Shown here: positions 1 through 6,992 of the stretch, piece after piece | How positions within the stretch are numbered: position 1 is the stretch's first letter | Layout of the letters: each line of letters starts with the position of its first letter | Source: Streptomyces griseus | GTDB taxonomy: Bacteria; Bacteroidota; Bacteroidia; Chitinophagales; Chitinophagaceae | Length of the DNA stretch: 9,781 nt | Assembly: GCA_943323705.2 (NCBI GenBank) | Contig: CALPIT020000080.1 | Coordinates: 1-9,781, forward strand | Direction of reading: 5' to 3' | Notes under the pieces: generated by a model | The model's input: only the letters and a program-made list of their open reading frames with translations | Databases searched by the model: none | Told to the model about the DNA's origin: nothing | Program-made: the position numbers and the translations under genes

Positions 1-10
1 GTGCATTCCA

Positions 11-66
11 GTCTTCGTGGCAAAAAATCTCGCGTCTTTGCTCCCTTGCGAGCCTTGCGTGAAACC
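11..66. repeat. Dispersed intergenic repeat-like segment
   Basis: The segment is GC-richer than its surroundings and contains two direct copies of CCTTGCG (44-50 and 53-59), 9 nt apart, after a CTTCGTGGCAAAAA stretch. Its wording resembles short dispersed repeats I associate with intergenic DNA of Bacteroidota, but that is from memory and cannot be confirmed here. The reading frame open from base 1 through this stretch has low-complexity basic content, runs straight into the C/G-tract repeat at 109-134 and looks non-coding. No transcription signal is apparent. Confidence 0.4.
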
Positions 67-108
67 CATTCGTTAAAGCGAGGCTTATCAACATCACGCA
101 ATCAACTT

Positions 109-134
109 CCCCCCTTTGGGGGGATTGAGGGGGG
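109..134 (-). repeat. C/G-tract repeat, copy 1
   Basis: Read on the minus strand this is a 6-C tract, TCAAT, a second 6-C tract, AAA and a 6-G tract. The second C tract and the G tract form a perfect 6-bp hairpin with a 3-nt loop. The distal C tract could pair with the same G tract, so two folds exclude each other. The same element recurs at 8227-8247, 8424-8448 and 8481-8504. This copy lies about 130 bp beyond the stop codon of the minus-strand dehydrogenase ending at 267 and has the same polarity relative to that gene as the other copies have to theirs. No T-run follows it, so it is not a canonical intrinsic terminator. Confidence 0.75.
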
Positions 135-266
135 CCATAAAAAAAGGGCCATGATAGAAATCGCAGCCCGTATTAATCCAATATCCTATGAAAAACCGTG
201 TATATAACGCCGGGCATCTTCACTTTAGTATGTAAATCAATTATTTAGTGAAAATAAATTTCAAAA

Positions 267-1343
267 TCACAGCTGTATATCAAAGCGGTTCCCTAAGTTT
301 TTCAAATCATTGATTACTTCTTCCAATAAAGGAATACCATTCTTTTTCCTGTAAGCTTCCATTTCTCTTTCAGGATCTCCGGGTACAACAACCTTTTCAA
401 AACCCACAGCAGGTTGCGCATTTCTAAATCGTTGTATCCATAAGTCCATGTTGGATTTAAAATCTTCAGCAGTTCGGAAAGCATCAATTCTCATCGCTCC
501 AAAAAAATGTCCAATCCCCTTCCCTGGTTGATTTTCCGGCATAGGCACATAAGCAGGAAACGGTGGAACCCATGGTCCAAAATTTGCGCCACTCAATACT
601 CCGGAGAAAATATCTACAATAGAACCTAGCATATATCCTTTATGACTGCTATGTTCACGGTCGCTTCCCAAAGGCAACAAAGCACCTCCTTTTTTTAACT
701 CATGAGCATCATTACTATTGCCTCCCTCGCTATTTTGAACCCAACCATCCGGAACAGGTTGATTTTTTCTTTGTAAAATTTCCAGTTTGCCATTGGCTGC
801 TGTGGTGGTGGCAAAATCTGCAACAAAAGGCGGTTCATTCCCTGCAGGTACAGCCACTGCAATTGGATTGGTACCTAGCATTCTCTCTTTTGAAAATGTT
901 GGTGCCACAAGTGCAGATGCATTCGTCATGGCAATTCCAATCATATCTTCTTCCAAAGCCATCATTGCATACTGTCCTGCAATGCCAAAATGGTTACTAT
1001 TTTGAACACTGATCCATCCACTGCCGACTGCTTTTGCCTTATTGATAGCTGCTTGCATGGCAAAAGGTGCAACCACCAATCCGAGGCCACTATCACCGTC
1101 CACAACACCCGTACTAGGCGTTTCATGAATAATTTTGATATCGGGAAGGGCATTAATTCTTTGTACTTCCCATAAGCGCACATAACCGCTAAGCCTAGCC
1201 ACACCATGACTATCAACCCCACTTAAATCAGCACTTAACAAAGATTTTGTAGCCAATTCAGCGTCTATTTTAGAACAGCCCATTTTTATAAAAACAGCTC
1301 TTGCAAAATCAAACAACTGCTCGTAACTAAATATTTTTTCCAT
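267..1343 (-). CDS. Ldh-family (malate/L-lactate dehydrogenase type) NAD(P)-dependent oxidoreductase
   Basis: The 358-residue protein matches the usual length and layout of the Ldh_2 family, which is unrelated to the Rossmann-fold lactate and malate dehydrogenases. Members interconvert 2-hydroxyacids and 2-oxoacids (malate, lactate, sulfolactate, ureidoglycolate) with NAD(P) in the cytoplasm. Visible family signatures are DSHG at 44-47 followed by R50, the NSNHFG block at 115-120 with the presumed catalytic histidine H118, GTNP at 157-160, HKGY at 234-237 and the PGDPE motif near the C-terminus (321-325). There is no signal peptide or membrane segment. The start at 1343 fits the family N-terminus and sits 4 nt after a -7-like box, suggesting a very short or absent leader. 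The gene is divergent from yebC and not in an operon visible here. The substrate cannot be decided from sequence; malate/lactate-type is the conservative label. Confidence 0.88.
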   Translation of the reverse strand: MEKIFSYEQLFDFARAVFIKMGCSKIDAELATKSLLSADLSGVDSHGVARLSGYVRLWEVQRINALPDIKIIHETPSTGVVDGDSGLGLVVAPFAMQAAINKAKAVGSGWISVQNSNHFGIAGQYAMMALEEDMIGIAMTNASALVAPTFSKERMLGTNPIAVAVPAGNEPPFVADFATTTAANGKLEILQRKNQPVPDGWVQNSEGGNSNDAHELKKGGALLPLGSDREHSSHKGYMLGSIVDIFSGVLSGANFGPWVPPFPAYVPMPENQPGKGIGHFFGAMRIDAFRTAEDFKSNMDLWIQRFRNAQPAVGFEKVVVPGDPEREMEAYRKKNGIPLLEEVINDLKNLGNRFDIQL

Positions 1344-1347
1344 TTTG

Positions 1348-1355
1348 CGAAGATA
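1348..1355 (-). promoter_or_regulatory. Putative -7 box of the Ldh-family gene
   Basis: On the minus strand this reads TATCTTCG, one mismatch from the Bacteroidota -7 consensus TAnnTTTG. It is followed by CAAA and then the ATG at 1343. I see no clear TTTG/TTG -33 element at the expected distance. The near-identical arrangement TATCTTTG-NNNN-ATG at 7024-7038 supports it. If used, transcription would begin at or next to the start codon. Confidence 0.45.
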
Positions 1356-1389
1356 ATGCTCATAAAACTGAGAAAATCATTACTGAAGG

Positions 1390-1420
1390 TTGAGCAAAAA
1401 AAATCTATTCCGTACATTTG
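1390..1420 (+). promoter_or_regulatory. Promoter of yebC (TTG-N20-TACATTTG)
   Basis: TACATTTG at 1413-1420 is an exact match to the Bacteroidota -7 element TAnnTTTG. A TTG at 1390-1392 lies 20 nt upstream, within the spacing expected for the -33 element. Transcription would start around 1425, leaving an A-rich leader of roughly 20 nt before the ATG at 1447. No Shine-Dalgarno is present, as is usual in this phylum. This is the best promoter match in the window. Confidence 0.65.
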
Positions 1421-1446
1421 CTTCCCGCAATAAAAATTAAATAACA

Positions 1447-2157
1447 ATGGGAAGGATATTTGAAGTTAGAAAAAGTGCCATGTTTGCCCGCTGGGATAAA
1501 ATGGCGAAAAATTTTACCCGTATCGGAAAAGAGATAGCCATTGCTGTGAAAAATGGTGGTGCTGATCCCGACAATAATCCAGCGCTCAGAAGATGCTACA
1601 TCAATGCTAAGGCTTGTAACATGCCCAAAGACAGAGTAGAAGCAGCTATCAAAAGAGCTACTGGAAAAGACACTTCAAATTATGAAGAACTCGTTTATGA
1701 AGGCTACGCGCCTCATGGTGTAGCTGTAATGGTGGAAACCGCAACAGACAATCCAACCAGAACAGTTGCCAATGTAAGAATGCATTTCACAAAAGGAAAT
1801 GGTGCTTTAGGAACCAGTGGTAGTGTGGCATTTACTTTTAATAGAATGGGAGAATTTAAAGTAAAAAATGCAGGATTGAATGTCGATGATCTTGAACTGG
1901 AATTAATCGATTTTGGTTTGGAAGAAATCGGTGAAGATGCTGAAGGAAATATTATCATCAGAACTGCCTTCAACGAATTTGGAAACATGAGTAAAGCTTT
2001 GGAAGAAAAAGGAATTGAAGTCGTAACGGCAGAGCTTACACGAATACCAACTACCACTGTTGAACTCGGTGAAGAAGAAGCACAGGATGTATTAAAGATG
2101 GTTGATAAACTTGAACAAGATGATGACGTTCAAAAAGTTTATCATAATCTGAAATGA
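1447..2157 (+). CDS. yebC: YebC/PmpR (TACO1) family protein
   Basis: The 236-residue protein is of typical length and shows the family signatures in order: NPALR at 44-48, the NMPKDRVEAAIKRATG helix at 58-73, YEGYAPHGVA at 84-93 and ETATDNPTRT at 97-106. Two alpha/beta domains follow, ending in an acidic C-terminus. Bacterial members were long annotated as DNA-binding transcriptional regulators; mitochondrial TACO1 and recent bacterial work point to a ribosome-associated role in relieving stalling, for example at proline-rich sequences. The label therefore names the family rather than a fixed role. It is cytoplasmic, with no signal peptide. The N-terminus (MGRIFEVRKSAMFARW) carries the family start pattern and fixes the ATG at 1447. 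It is monocistronic: its own promoter lies upstream, the hairpin at 2195-2224 downstream, and the next gene is convergent. Confidence 0.95.
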   Translation: MGRIFEVRKSAMFARWDKMAKNFTRIGKEIAIAVKNGGADPDNNPALRRCYINAKACNMPKDRVEAAIKRATGKDTSNYEELVYEGYAPHGVAVMVETATDNPTRTVANVRMHFTKGNGALGTSGSVAFTFNRMGEFKVKNAGLNVDDLELELIDFGLEEIGEDAEGNIIIRTAFNEFGNMSKALEEKGIEVVTAELTRIPTTTVELGEEEAQDVLKMVDKLEQDDDVQKVYHNLK

Positions 2158-2194
2158 TTTTATATTGAATAAGAACGAATTCACGAATTGAATA

Positions 2195-2224
2195 AAAAAA
2201 CCATCGTCAAAACGATGGTTTTTT
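2195..2224. terminator. Bidirectional intrinsic terminator between yebC and the E1 gene
   Basis: A perfect 13-bp stem (2195-2207 with 2212-2224) encloses a 4-nt loop, CAAA. The stem has an A-run at one end and a T-run at the other, so both strands yield a hairpin with a U-tract. It lies 37 nt after the yebC stop and 21 nt beyond the stop of the convergent E1 gene, so it can serve both. Confidence 0.9.
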
Positions 2225-2245
2225 ATTTATGTTCATTTAAAAAAA

Positions 2246-4630
2246 TCATTCCGCCATCATCTCTTTCACTACCCTCATCACATCTTCACTATTAGGTTTT
2301 GAAAAATAATCGCCATCACTTCCATAACTTGGACGATGGGCTTTACCGGTTAATGTTCTTGGAGCAACATCAAGCAATCGATAGCCGTTTTGCTCTTCCA
2401 TTACTTTATTATACATATAAGCAGCAGCACCACCCGGCACATCTTCATCCACAAATAATATTCTGTTTGTTTTTTTCAATGAAACGGCAATCATGTGGTT
2501 GATGTCAAATGGCAACAAAGTCTGAACGTCAACGATTTCACACGAAATACCTGATGCGATTAAACGTTCAGCTGCTTCCTGAACAATCCTAAGAGTAGAA
2601 CCATAACTCACAATTGTAATGTCCTCTCCTTCTTTAATAATTTCAGGCACGCCAAGTGGAACTGTAAAATTCAAAAGATTGGAAGGCAATGTTTCTTTTA
2701 ATCTATATCCGTTCAAACATTCAATAACAAGTCCGGGATCATTGCTCTCTAAAAGTGTGTTGTACATCCCTACTGCTTGTGTCATATTGCGAGGCACACA
2801 AACATAGATTCCTCTTAGTGCATTAATAATGACACCCATTGGAGAGCCGCTATGCCAAATACCTTCAAGCCTGTGACCTCTTGTACGTACAATTAACGGG
2901 CAACTTTGCTGACCTGCAGTTCTATAATGTACAGTCGCCACATCATCACTCAGTGGTTGTAATCCATAAAGTAAATAATCAAGATATTGTATTTCAGCAA
3001 TCGGACGTAATCCTCTTAATGCCATTCCAATGCCTTGACCCATTATGGTTAATTCTCTGATACCGGTGTCGAATATACGCTGCTCACCATATTTTTCTTG
3101 TAGCCCACTAAATCCCTGATTTACATCTCCGATATGACCTAAATCCTCTCCAAAAGCAGCAACTTTTGGATTGGCCGCAAATAACTGATCAAAATAATTA
3201 TTCAAAACTTCATAGCCATTGAGTACTGGTGCATCTGCAGCAAATTCAGCAGCTATCGGCTTCACTTTCATAGCCGATTTTGGACCATCGTTATACAAAT
3301 AGGTATCATATAATTGCTCACCAATTTGCTTTGTATTTTCGTAATAATTTTTTAAACCTGAAACTGATTCGTCTGACACATCATGTAAAATATGAATTGC
3401 CTGATACAAAGCTTTCAAAATATCTCGACGCATAGGTTCGCGATGAGATTTTAATTCAGAAATAATATCTGCAATTCCATTATGCAGATGTGTGACTTTT
3501 TCAAGAACAACAACTGCTTGTTCAACCTGATTTTTAAGCGGATGGTGGTATTTAGTCCAGGCTTGATTTCTACTATGTTTAACATGCTTTTCCGCTTCAG
3601 TTTCAATTTCCAAAAGTTCTCCTTCTTCTGCCAACGAATTTTCAATTATCCATTGACGAAATTGAGCAATCCCATCCCATTCTTTCTCCCATGCAAGTCT
3701 TTCAGGTGTTTTGTAACGCTCATGACTACCCGAAGTAGAATGCCCTTGCGGCTGGGTTAATTCTTCAATATGAAACAATGCAGGTGTATGTGTTTCTCTA
3801 ATTTTTCGAATGGCATTTTCTAACACTTCACACATGCCTGCATAATCCCAACCTTTTAGTTTATAAATATCGATACCATTCGTGCCTTCTGTTTGTTGTA
3901 AACCGGAAAGTGATTCTGAAATAGAAGACTTTGTTGTCTGATATTTTTTAGGAACTGAAATGCCATAACCGTCATCCCATACAAAAACAGCCAATGGCAC
4001 TTGTAATACGCCCGCAGCATTCATGGTCTCCCAGAAATGACCTTCACTCGTTGATGCGTCCCCGATAGTGCAAAAACATATCTCATTACCTTTATCACTA
4101 AGATTACTCATAGTATGTAATTGCTCTACATTTCTGAATATTTTTGAAGCAAAAGCAAGTCCTAAGGCTCTTACCATTTGCCCAGCAGTTGGAGCAATAT
4201 CACTAGATACATTTTTCAACTTTGACAAATCAAGCCAGTCTCCATTTTCATTTACAAATTTGGTGGCAAAATGAGCGTTCATTTGCCTGCCCGCACTTGA
4301 AATATCGTGCTTAACTTCTGTGTCTGCGTATAACTGAGAGAAAAAATGTTCCGGATTGCTCAAGCCGGTTGAAAACATGAAAGTCTGGTCGCGGTAATAA
4401 CCCGAACGAAAATCGCCCGGTTTAAAAAACTTAGCCATAGCTATTTGTGCTACCTCTTTACCATCACCAAAAATTCCAAACTTTGCTTTCCCTGTAAGCA
4501 CTTCCCTTCTACCGAGTAAACTCGTTTCCCTGCTCTCACAGCAAACCTTGTAATCTTTTAAAATTTCATTTCTGAAATTATCAAAACTGAGCTGATCTTG
4601 CTCGTTAATATCATTGCTATTTGTTTGCAT
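2246..4630 (-). CDS. Fused alpha/beta E1 component of a 2-oxoacid dehydrogenase (branched-chain type)
   Basis: This 794-residue protein joins an E1-alpha domain (about 20-370) to an E1-beta domain (about 465-794) through a linker rich in charged helix. Such thiamine-diphosphate enzymes decarboxylate 2-oxoacids and acylate the lipoyl arm of E2. In Bacteroidota the branched-chain version supplies iso-acyl-CoA primers for fatty acids. In the alpha half I see the ThDP/Mg site beginning GDAST at 190-194 and ending WDDGYGIS (218-225), and the GHSTSGSHERY loop (296-306) equivalent to the phosphorylation loop of mitochondrial E1. In the beta half I see GEDLG (494-498), FDTGIRELTIMGQGIGMAL (520-538), HSGSP (593-597) and DEDVPGG (728-734). 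No E2 or E3 gene is nearby. Pyruvate rather than branched-chain 2-oxoacid specificity cannot be excluded. The start at 4630 precedes the alpha domain by about 15 residues; no Shine-Dalgarno is visible. A terminator at 2195-2224 closes it. Confidence 0.88.
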   Translation of the reverse strand: MQTNSNDINEQDQLSFDNFRNEILKDYKVCCESRETSLLGRREVLTGKAKFGIFGDGKEVAQIAMAKFFKPGDFRSGYYRDQTFMFSTGLSNPEHFFSQLYADTEVKHDISSAGRQMNAHFATKFVNENGDWLDLSKLKNVSSDIAPTAGQMVRALGLAFASKIFRNVEQLHTMSNLSDKGNEICFCTIGDASTSEGHFWETMNAAGVLQVPLAVFVWDDGYGISVPKKYQTTKSSISESLSGLQQTEGTNGIDIYKLKGWDYAGMCEVLENAIRKIRETHTPALFHIEELTQPQGHSTSGSHERYKTPERLAWEKEWDGIAQFRQWIIENSLAEEGELLEIETEAEKHVKHSRNQAWTKYHHPLKNQVEQAVVVLEKVTHLHNGIADIISELKSHREPMRRDILKALYQAIHILHDVSDESVSGLKNYYENTKQIGEQLYDTYLYNDGPKSAMKVKPIAAEFAADAPVLNGYEVLNNYFDQLFAANPKVAAFGEDLGHIGDVNQGFSGLQEKYGEQRIFDTGIRELTIMGQGIGMALRGLRPIAEIQYLDYLLYGLQPLSDDVATVHYRTAGQQSCPLIVRTRGHRLEGIWHSGSPMGVIINALRGIYVCVPRNMTQAVGMYNTLLESNDPGLVIECLNGYRLKETLPSNLLNFTVPLGVPEIIKEGEDITIVSYGSTLRIVQEAAERLIASGISCEIVDVQTLLPFDINHMIAVSLKKTNRILFVDEDVPGGAAAYMYNKVMEEQNGYRLLDVAPRTLTGKAHRPSYGSDGDYFSKPNSEDVMRVVKEMMAE

Positions 4631-4757
4631 AAAACCTGGTTATTGAATACCAAAAAATCATTTAAATCAAATTGACATGCCCATTGCTTTTGTTGGCATA
4701 GGCACAGGGAAAAATTAAAATTTATTCTCTGATTTGTCTGTATTTGAAAACAAGTGC

Positions 4758-4765
4758 CAAAAATA
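4758..4765 (-). promoter_or_regulatory. Weak candidate -7 box for the E1 gene
   Basis: The minus strand reads TATTTTTG, matching TAnnTTTG exactly. It would give a leader of about 120 nt for the E1 gene. I find no TTG at the expected -33 distance, and AT-rich DNA makes chance matches likely, so confidence is low. Confidence 0.3.
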
Positions 4766-4890
4766 ATGTTTTCAGTGTGTTTATCGTGAATAATTTCTAA
4801 CAGATAAACTAATTCTAGCCCATTTTTTATTAATTTGTCAAGATTTGATAGTTTACTTTTATGTTAAAAAAGTATAATTAGCTTTAAAAA

Positions 4891-4922
4891 TTACCTTTCA
4901 CAAAAAGCTTTTTGTATCTTTA
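4891..4922 (+). promoter_or_regulatory. Candidate promoter of the DUF1573 pair
   Basis: TATCTTTA at 4915-4922 differs from TAnnTTTG only in its last base, and a weak TTAC (4891-4894) stands where a -33 TTTG would be, 20 nt upstream. Transcription would start near 4930, about 15 nt before the ATG at 4946. The palindrome AAAAAGCTTTTT occupies the spacer and could bind a regulator. Confidence 0.4.
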
Positions 4923-4945
4923 ACCCTCTATTTTTAAGTCGGACT

Positions 4946-5419
4946 ATGAAGAGAATAATTTTTTTATTTATTTTGTGCCTTTCGGGTAATATTATTTTTG
5001 CCCAAAACAACGAACAATTAAATGCCACTGGAACTGGTGCATTATCATCTCCAATGGCTGACAGTTCTCTTAAATTAATCGAAGAATCTTATGATTTCGG
5101 TAAAATCCCTCAAGGAAAACCTGTTCATCATAATTTTGAAATTATAAATACTGGTAAATCAGCAATGAAACTGGTAAGTGTTCAGGCCAGTTGCGGATGT
5201 ACCACTCCTGAATGGGAAAAAGACAAAGACATTCCTTCAAATGGAAAAAGCATTATTAAAGTAGGTTATAATGCAGCTTCAGAAGGAGTTTTCACAAAAA
5301 ACATTACCATAACCTACAACGACAATCAAACAAAACTAATAACAATTAAAGGAGAAGTTTGGAAAACACCTTCCGCTAGTGCTCCTTCAAATTCAACAAT
5401 AAACGACTTAAAAGACTAA
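4946..5419 (+). CDS. Exported DUF1573 domain protein (first of tandem pair)
   Basis: The 157-residue product starts with a signal peptide (MKR, a hydrophobic core at 4-13, and a likely type I cleavage after FA at 18-19, leaving Q20). A single DUF1573 domain follows, an immunoglobulin-like beta-sandwich common in secreted Bacteroidota proteins. Its marks are YDFGKIPQG (49-57), FEIINTG (64-70), SCGCTTP (82-88) and the closing ITIKGEV (132-138). The last 19 residues are a short Ser/Pro-rich tail. The protein should be periplasmic or surface-exposed. The domain has no established biochemical role. The next gene, 41 bp downstream, encodes a paralogue with the same layout and no promoter or terminator in between, so the two are probably co-transcribed. 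I see no lipobox. Confidence 0.88.
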   Translation: MKRIIFLFILCLSGNIIFAQNNEQLNATGTGALSSPMADSSLKLIEESYDFGKIPQGKPVHHNFEIINTGKSAMKLVSVQASCGCTTPEWEKDKDIPSNGKSIIKVGYNAASEGVFTKNITITYNDNQTKLITIKGEVWKTPSASAPSNSTINDLKD

Positions 5420-5460
5420 ATAATAAAACCACTCAATTAACACAAACAAAAACATAAAAA

Positions 5461-6003
5461 ATGAAAAAATTACTATTTTCAATCGTTGCATTAACACTAA
5501 CCACTGGAATCTTCGCTCAGAAAAAATCTGACGATGTTGCTAAAATCAAATCTGAAACTATCGATTTGGGCAAAATCAAACAAGACGTCCCAACTCCGGC
5601 AGTATTCGAAGTAATCAATATCGGAACTGAAGATTTATTAATCGAGCAAGCAAATCCAACTTGCGGTTGTACAATTGGCGAATACACAAAAGATAAAATT
5701 GCTCCAGGAAAATCGGGTACTATCAAAGCAACATACAATGCAAAAAACATTGGTATGTTTGAAAAACACCTTACTGTAAAATTTGCTGGTTGCGATGACA
5801 TGAAAAGCATCACCATCAAAGGTGAAGTAATCAAAAATGAAGATGCTGCTAGTGCAACTCCTGCTGGGACTCCAGTTGCAACTCCTGTTGCTGAAATGGC
5901 TCCAGTAACAGATAAAGCAACTCCAGTAAAAACAACTGCAACTTCTTCTAAAGTAGCTCCTGCAAAAAAAGCTCCTGCAAAGAAAACTACTACAAAGCCT
6001 TAA
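5461..6003 (+). CDS. Exported DUF1573 domain protein with Ala/Thr/Pro/Lys tail (second of tandem pair)
   Basis: The 180-residue product has a signal peptide (MKK, hydrophobic core, likely cleavage after FA at 18-19), a DUF1573 domain at about 29-123 and a 54-residue low-complexity tail. Domain marks are IDLGKIKQ (34-41), FEVINIGTEDL (49-59), TCGCTIGEY (67-75) and SITIKGEV (116-123). The CGC motif is shared with the upstream paralogue; a further cysteine is present at 111. The tail holds degenerate TPVA-type repeats and ends in a lysine-rich AKKAPAKKTTTK stretch, giving a strongly basic C-terminus. It might bind an anionic surface such as cell-wall polymer, LPS or DNA; this is inference. The A-rich 41-bp leader (5420-5460) may aid translation initiation. 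A terminator follows at 6026. Confidence 0.88.
   Translation: MKKLLFSIVALTLTTGIFAQKKSDDVAKIKSETIDLGKIKQDVPTPAVFEVINIGTEDLLIEQANPTCGCTIGEYTKDKIAPGKSGTIKATYNAKNIGMFEKHLTVKFAGCDDMKSITIKGEVIKNEDAASATPAGTPVATPVAEMAPVTDKATPVKTTATSSKVAPAKKAPAKKTTTKP
5839..6000 (+). repeat. Low-complexity coding tail (TPVA-type and AKKAP repeats)
   Basis: The last 54 codons of the second DUF1573 gene consist almost only of Ala, Thr, Pro, Val, Lys and Ser. At DNA level they are built from degenerate ACTCC(T/A)G and GCTCCTGCAAA(A/G)AA units, which would make the stretch prone to length change. The upstream paralogue lacks an equivalent. Confidence 0.65.
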
Positions 6004-6025
6004 TTTTTAATTCATAATACTATTT

Positions 6026-6052
6026 AAAAACCCTGCATTTCGCGGGGTTTTT
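6026..6052 (+). terminator. Intrinsic terminator of the DUF1573 operon
   Basis: An 11-bp stem (6026-6036 with 6042-6052, one G-T pair) surrounds a 5-nt loop. Its 3' side is GGGG followed by TTTTTATTT. It starts 22 nt past the stop of the second DUF1573 gene. Confidence 0.9.
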
Positions 6053-6072
6053 ATTTGCTTAATCCATCATTT

Positions 6073-6960
6073 ATGTTTTCTACATCCATTGAGGCTGTCT
6101 CAGAATTCACACGCCCTATTCATAGCATCGTCAGAAATTACAATTCAGATAAAATTTTACCGGGTTCGGCAACTATTTTCTTCATCAATATGGAAGGATA
6201 TGCCTTAACGTGTAAACATGTAGCGGAAATGATTATTGCTGCTGATCAAATCAATTCGAAATATAGATCCTTTGTCAACGAAAAAAACAAACTCAGCACC
6301 ACAGATCACTACTCTGAAAATTTCATTGCACTGGAACAAAAATTCCAATACAATGAAAATATCACTGCAGAATTAAAAACAAACTTTGTGGATTGTGTAG
6401 ACAAAATGGATAGTTTTACCATAACAGTTCATCCTACACTTGATCTGGCAGTTATTAAATTTAATGGTTTCGAACAGCTTCGATACCATCATTGTGCAAA
6501 ATTTCTTAAAGAAGATACGCTGCTCAAACAAGGAAAATTTCTTTGTCGACTTGGCTTCCCCTTTCCTGAGTTTAATAATTTTCAATTGAATCACCAGACT
6601 GAAGAAATTGAATGGACCCAGACCGGGATCAACCTTTCCCCTAGATTTCCAATTGAAGGGATGGTAACCAGATTTTTGGGTGATCAGCAAAATGGGATTT
6701 ATGGCATTGAAATGAGTACTCCTGGCTTGAGAGGCCAAAGCGGCGGCCCACTATTTGACGAGAATGGCGTTATTTGTGGCATGCAATACAGCACCAAACA
6801 TTTACATCTTGGTTTTGACCTTGAAGAAAAAGAAATCAATATCAATAATAAGATCAAAAAAATATCAGACTACCCTTTTATCCATCTCGGGCAATGCATT
6901 CATGTAAGCACCATCAAGGCTTTTCTTAGAGAGCATGACATCAGCTTTTTTGAGGTGTAA
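6073..6960 (+). CDS. Trypsin-like (chymotrypsin-fold) serine protease, orphan
   Basis: With the ATG at 6073 the protein has 295 residues. An upstream in-frame TTG at 6055 is possible but lies inside the terminator's T-rich tail, so I prefer the ATG. The trypsin-fold triad is readable: His49 in CKHVAE after GSATIFFINMEGYALT, Asp124 in HPTLDLAVIKF and Ser223 in GLRGQSGGPLF. The peptidase should therefore be active. The His-Asp segment is long (about 75 residues, charged). I see no signal peptide, transmembrane helix or PDZ domain, which argues against HtrA/DegP and for a cytoplasmic role. Substrate and pathway are unknown. Neighbours give no clue: a terminator precedes it and the aminotransferase after it has its own promoter box. 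A TTTATTTG at 6050-6057 is one mismatch from TAnnTTTG and could be its promoter. Confidence 0.8.
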   Translation: MFSTSIEAVSEFTRPIHSIVRNYNSDKILPGSATIFFINMEGYALTCKHVAEMIIAADQINSKYRSFVNEKNKLSTTDHYSENFIALEQKFQYNENITAELKTNFVDCVDKMDSFTITVHPTLDLAVIKFNGFEQLRYHHCAKFLKEDTLLKQGKFLCRLGFPFPEFNNFQLNHQTEEIEWTQTGINLSPRFPIEGMVTRFLGDQQNGIYGIEMSTPGLRGQSGGPLFDENGVICGMQYSTKHLHLGFDLEEKEININNKIKKISDYPFIHLGQCIHVSTIKAFLREHDISFFEV

Positions 6961-6992
6961 TCTATCTAGTATTGCATTTTAAAAAAAGAAAG

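Larger units (their letters stand above)
4631..4945. other. Divergent intergenic control region (315 bp)
   Basis: This very AT-rich gap separates the E1 gene (minus) from the DUF1573 pair (plus). It contains no credible small ORF or RNA gene. Candidate -7 boxes are TATTTTTG on the minus strand (4758-4765) and TATCTTTA on the plus strand (4915-4922). A 12-bp perfect palindrome, AAAAAGCTTTTT (4902-4913), lies immediately upstream of the latter. A short ATGCC/GGCAT inverted repeat (4677-4681, 4695-4699) lies inside the E1 leader. Nothing else stands out. Confidence 0.6.

Noticed and set aside
1..207. Open frame from the left edge encoding a 68-residue basic peptide
   Set aside because: It begins with GTG at the window edge and is mostly a translation of two dispersed repeats (11-66 and 109-134). 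It has no domain or promoter.
219..252. TTCACT/AGTGAA inverted repeat downstream of the Ldh-family gene
   Set aside because: Only 6 bp with a 22-nt loop and no U-tract on the minus strand. It is too weak to call a terminator.
4805..4855. TAAACTA/TAGTTTA inverted repeat in the divergent control region
   Set aside because: A 7-bp AT-rich match separated by 37 nt is expected by chance in such DNA.
4845..4878. TTGATA and TATAAT resembling a sigma70 promoter
   Set aside because: The 22-nt spacing is too long for that class, and the Bacteroidota primary sigma factor prefers TAnnTTTG. The motif is likely incidental AT-rich sequence.
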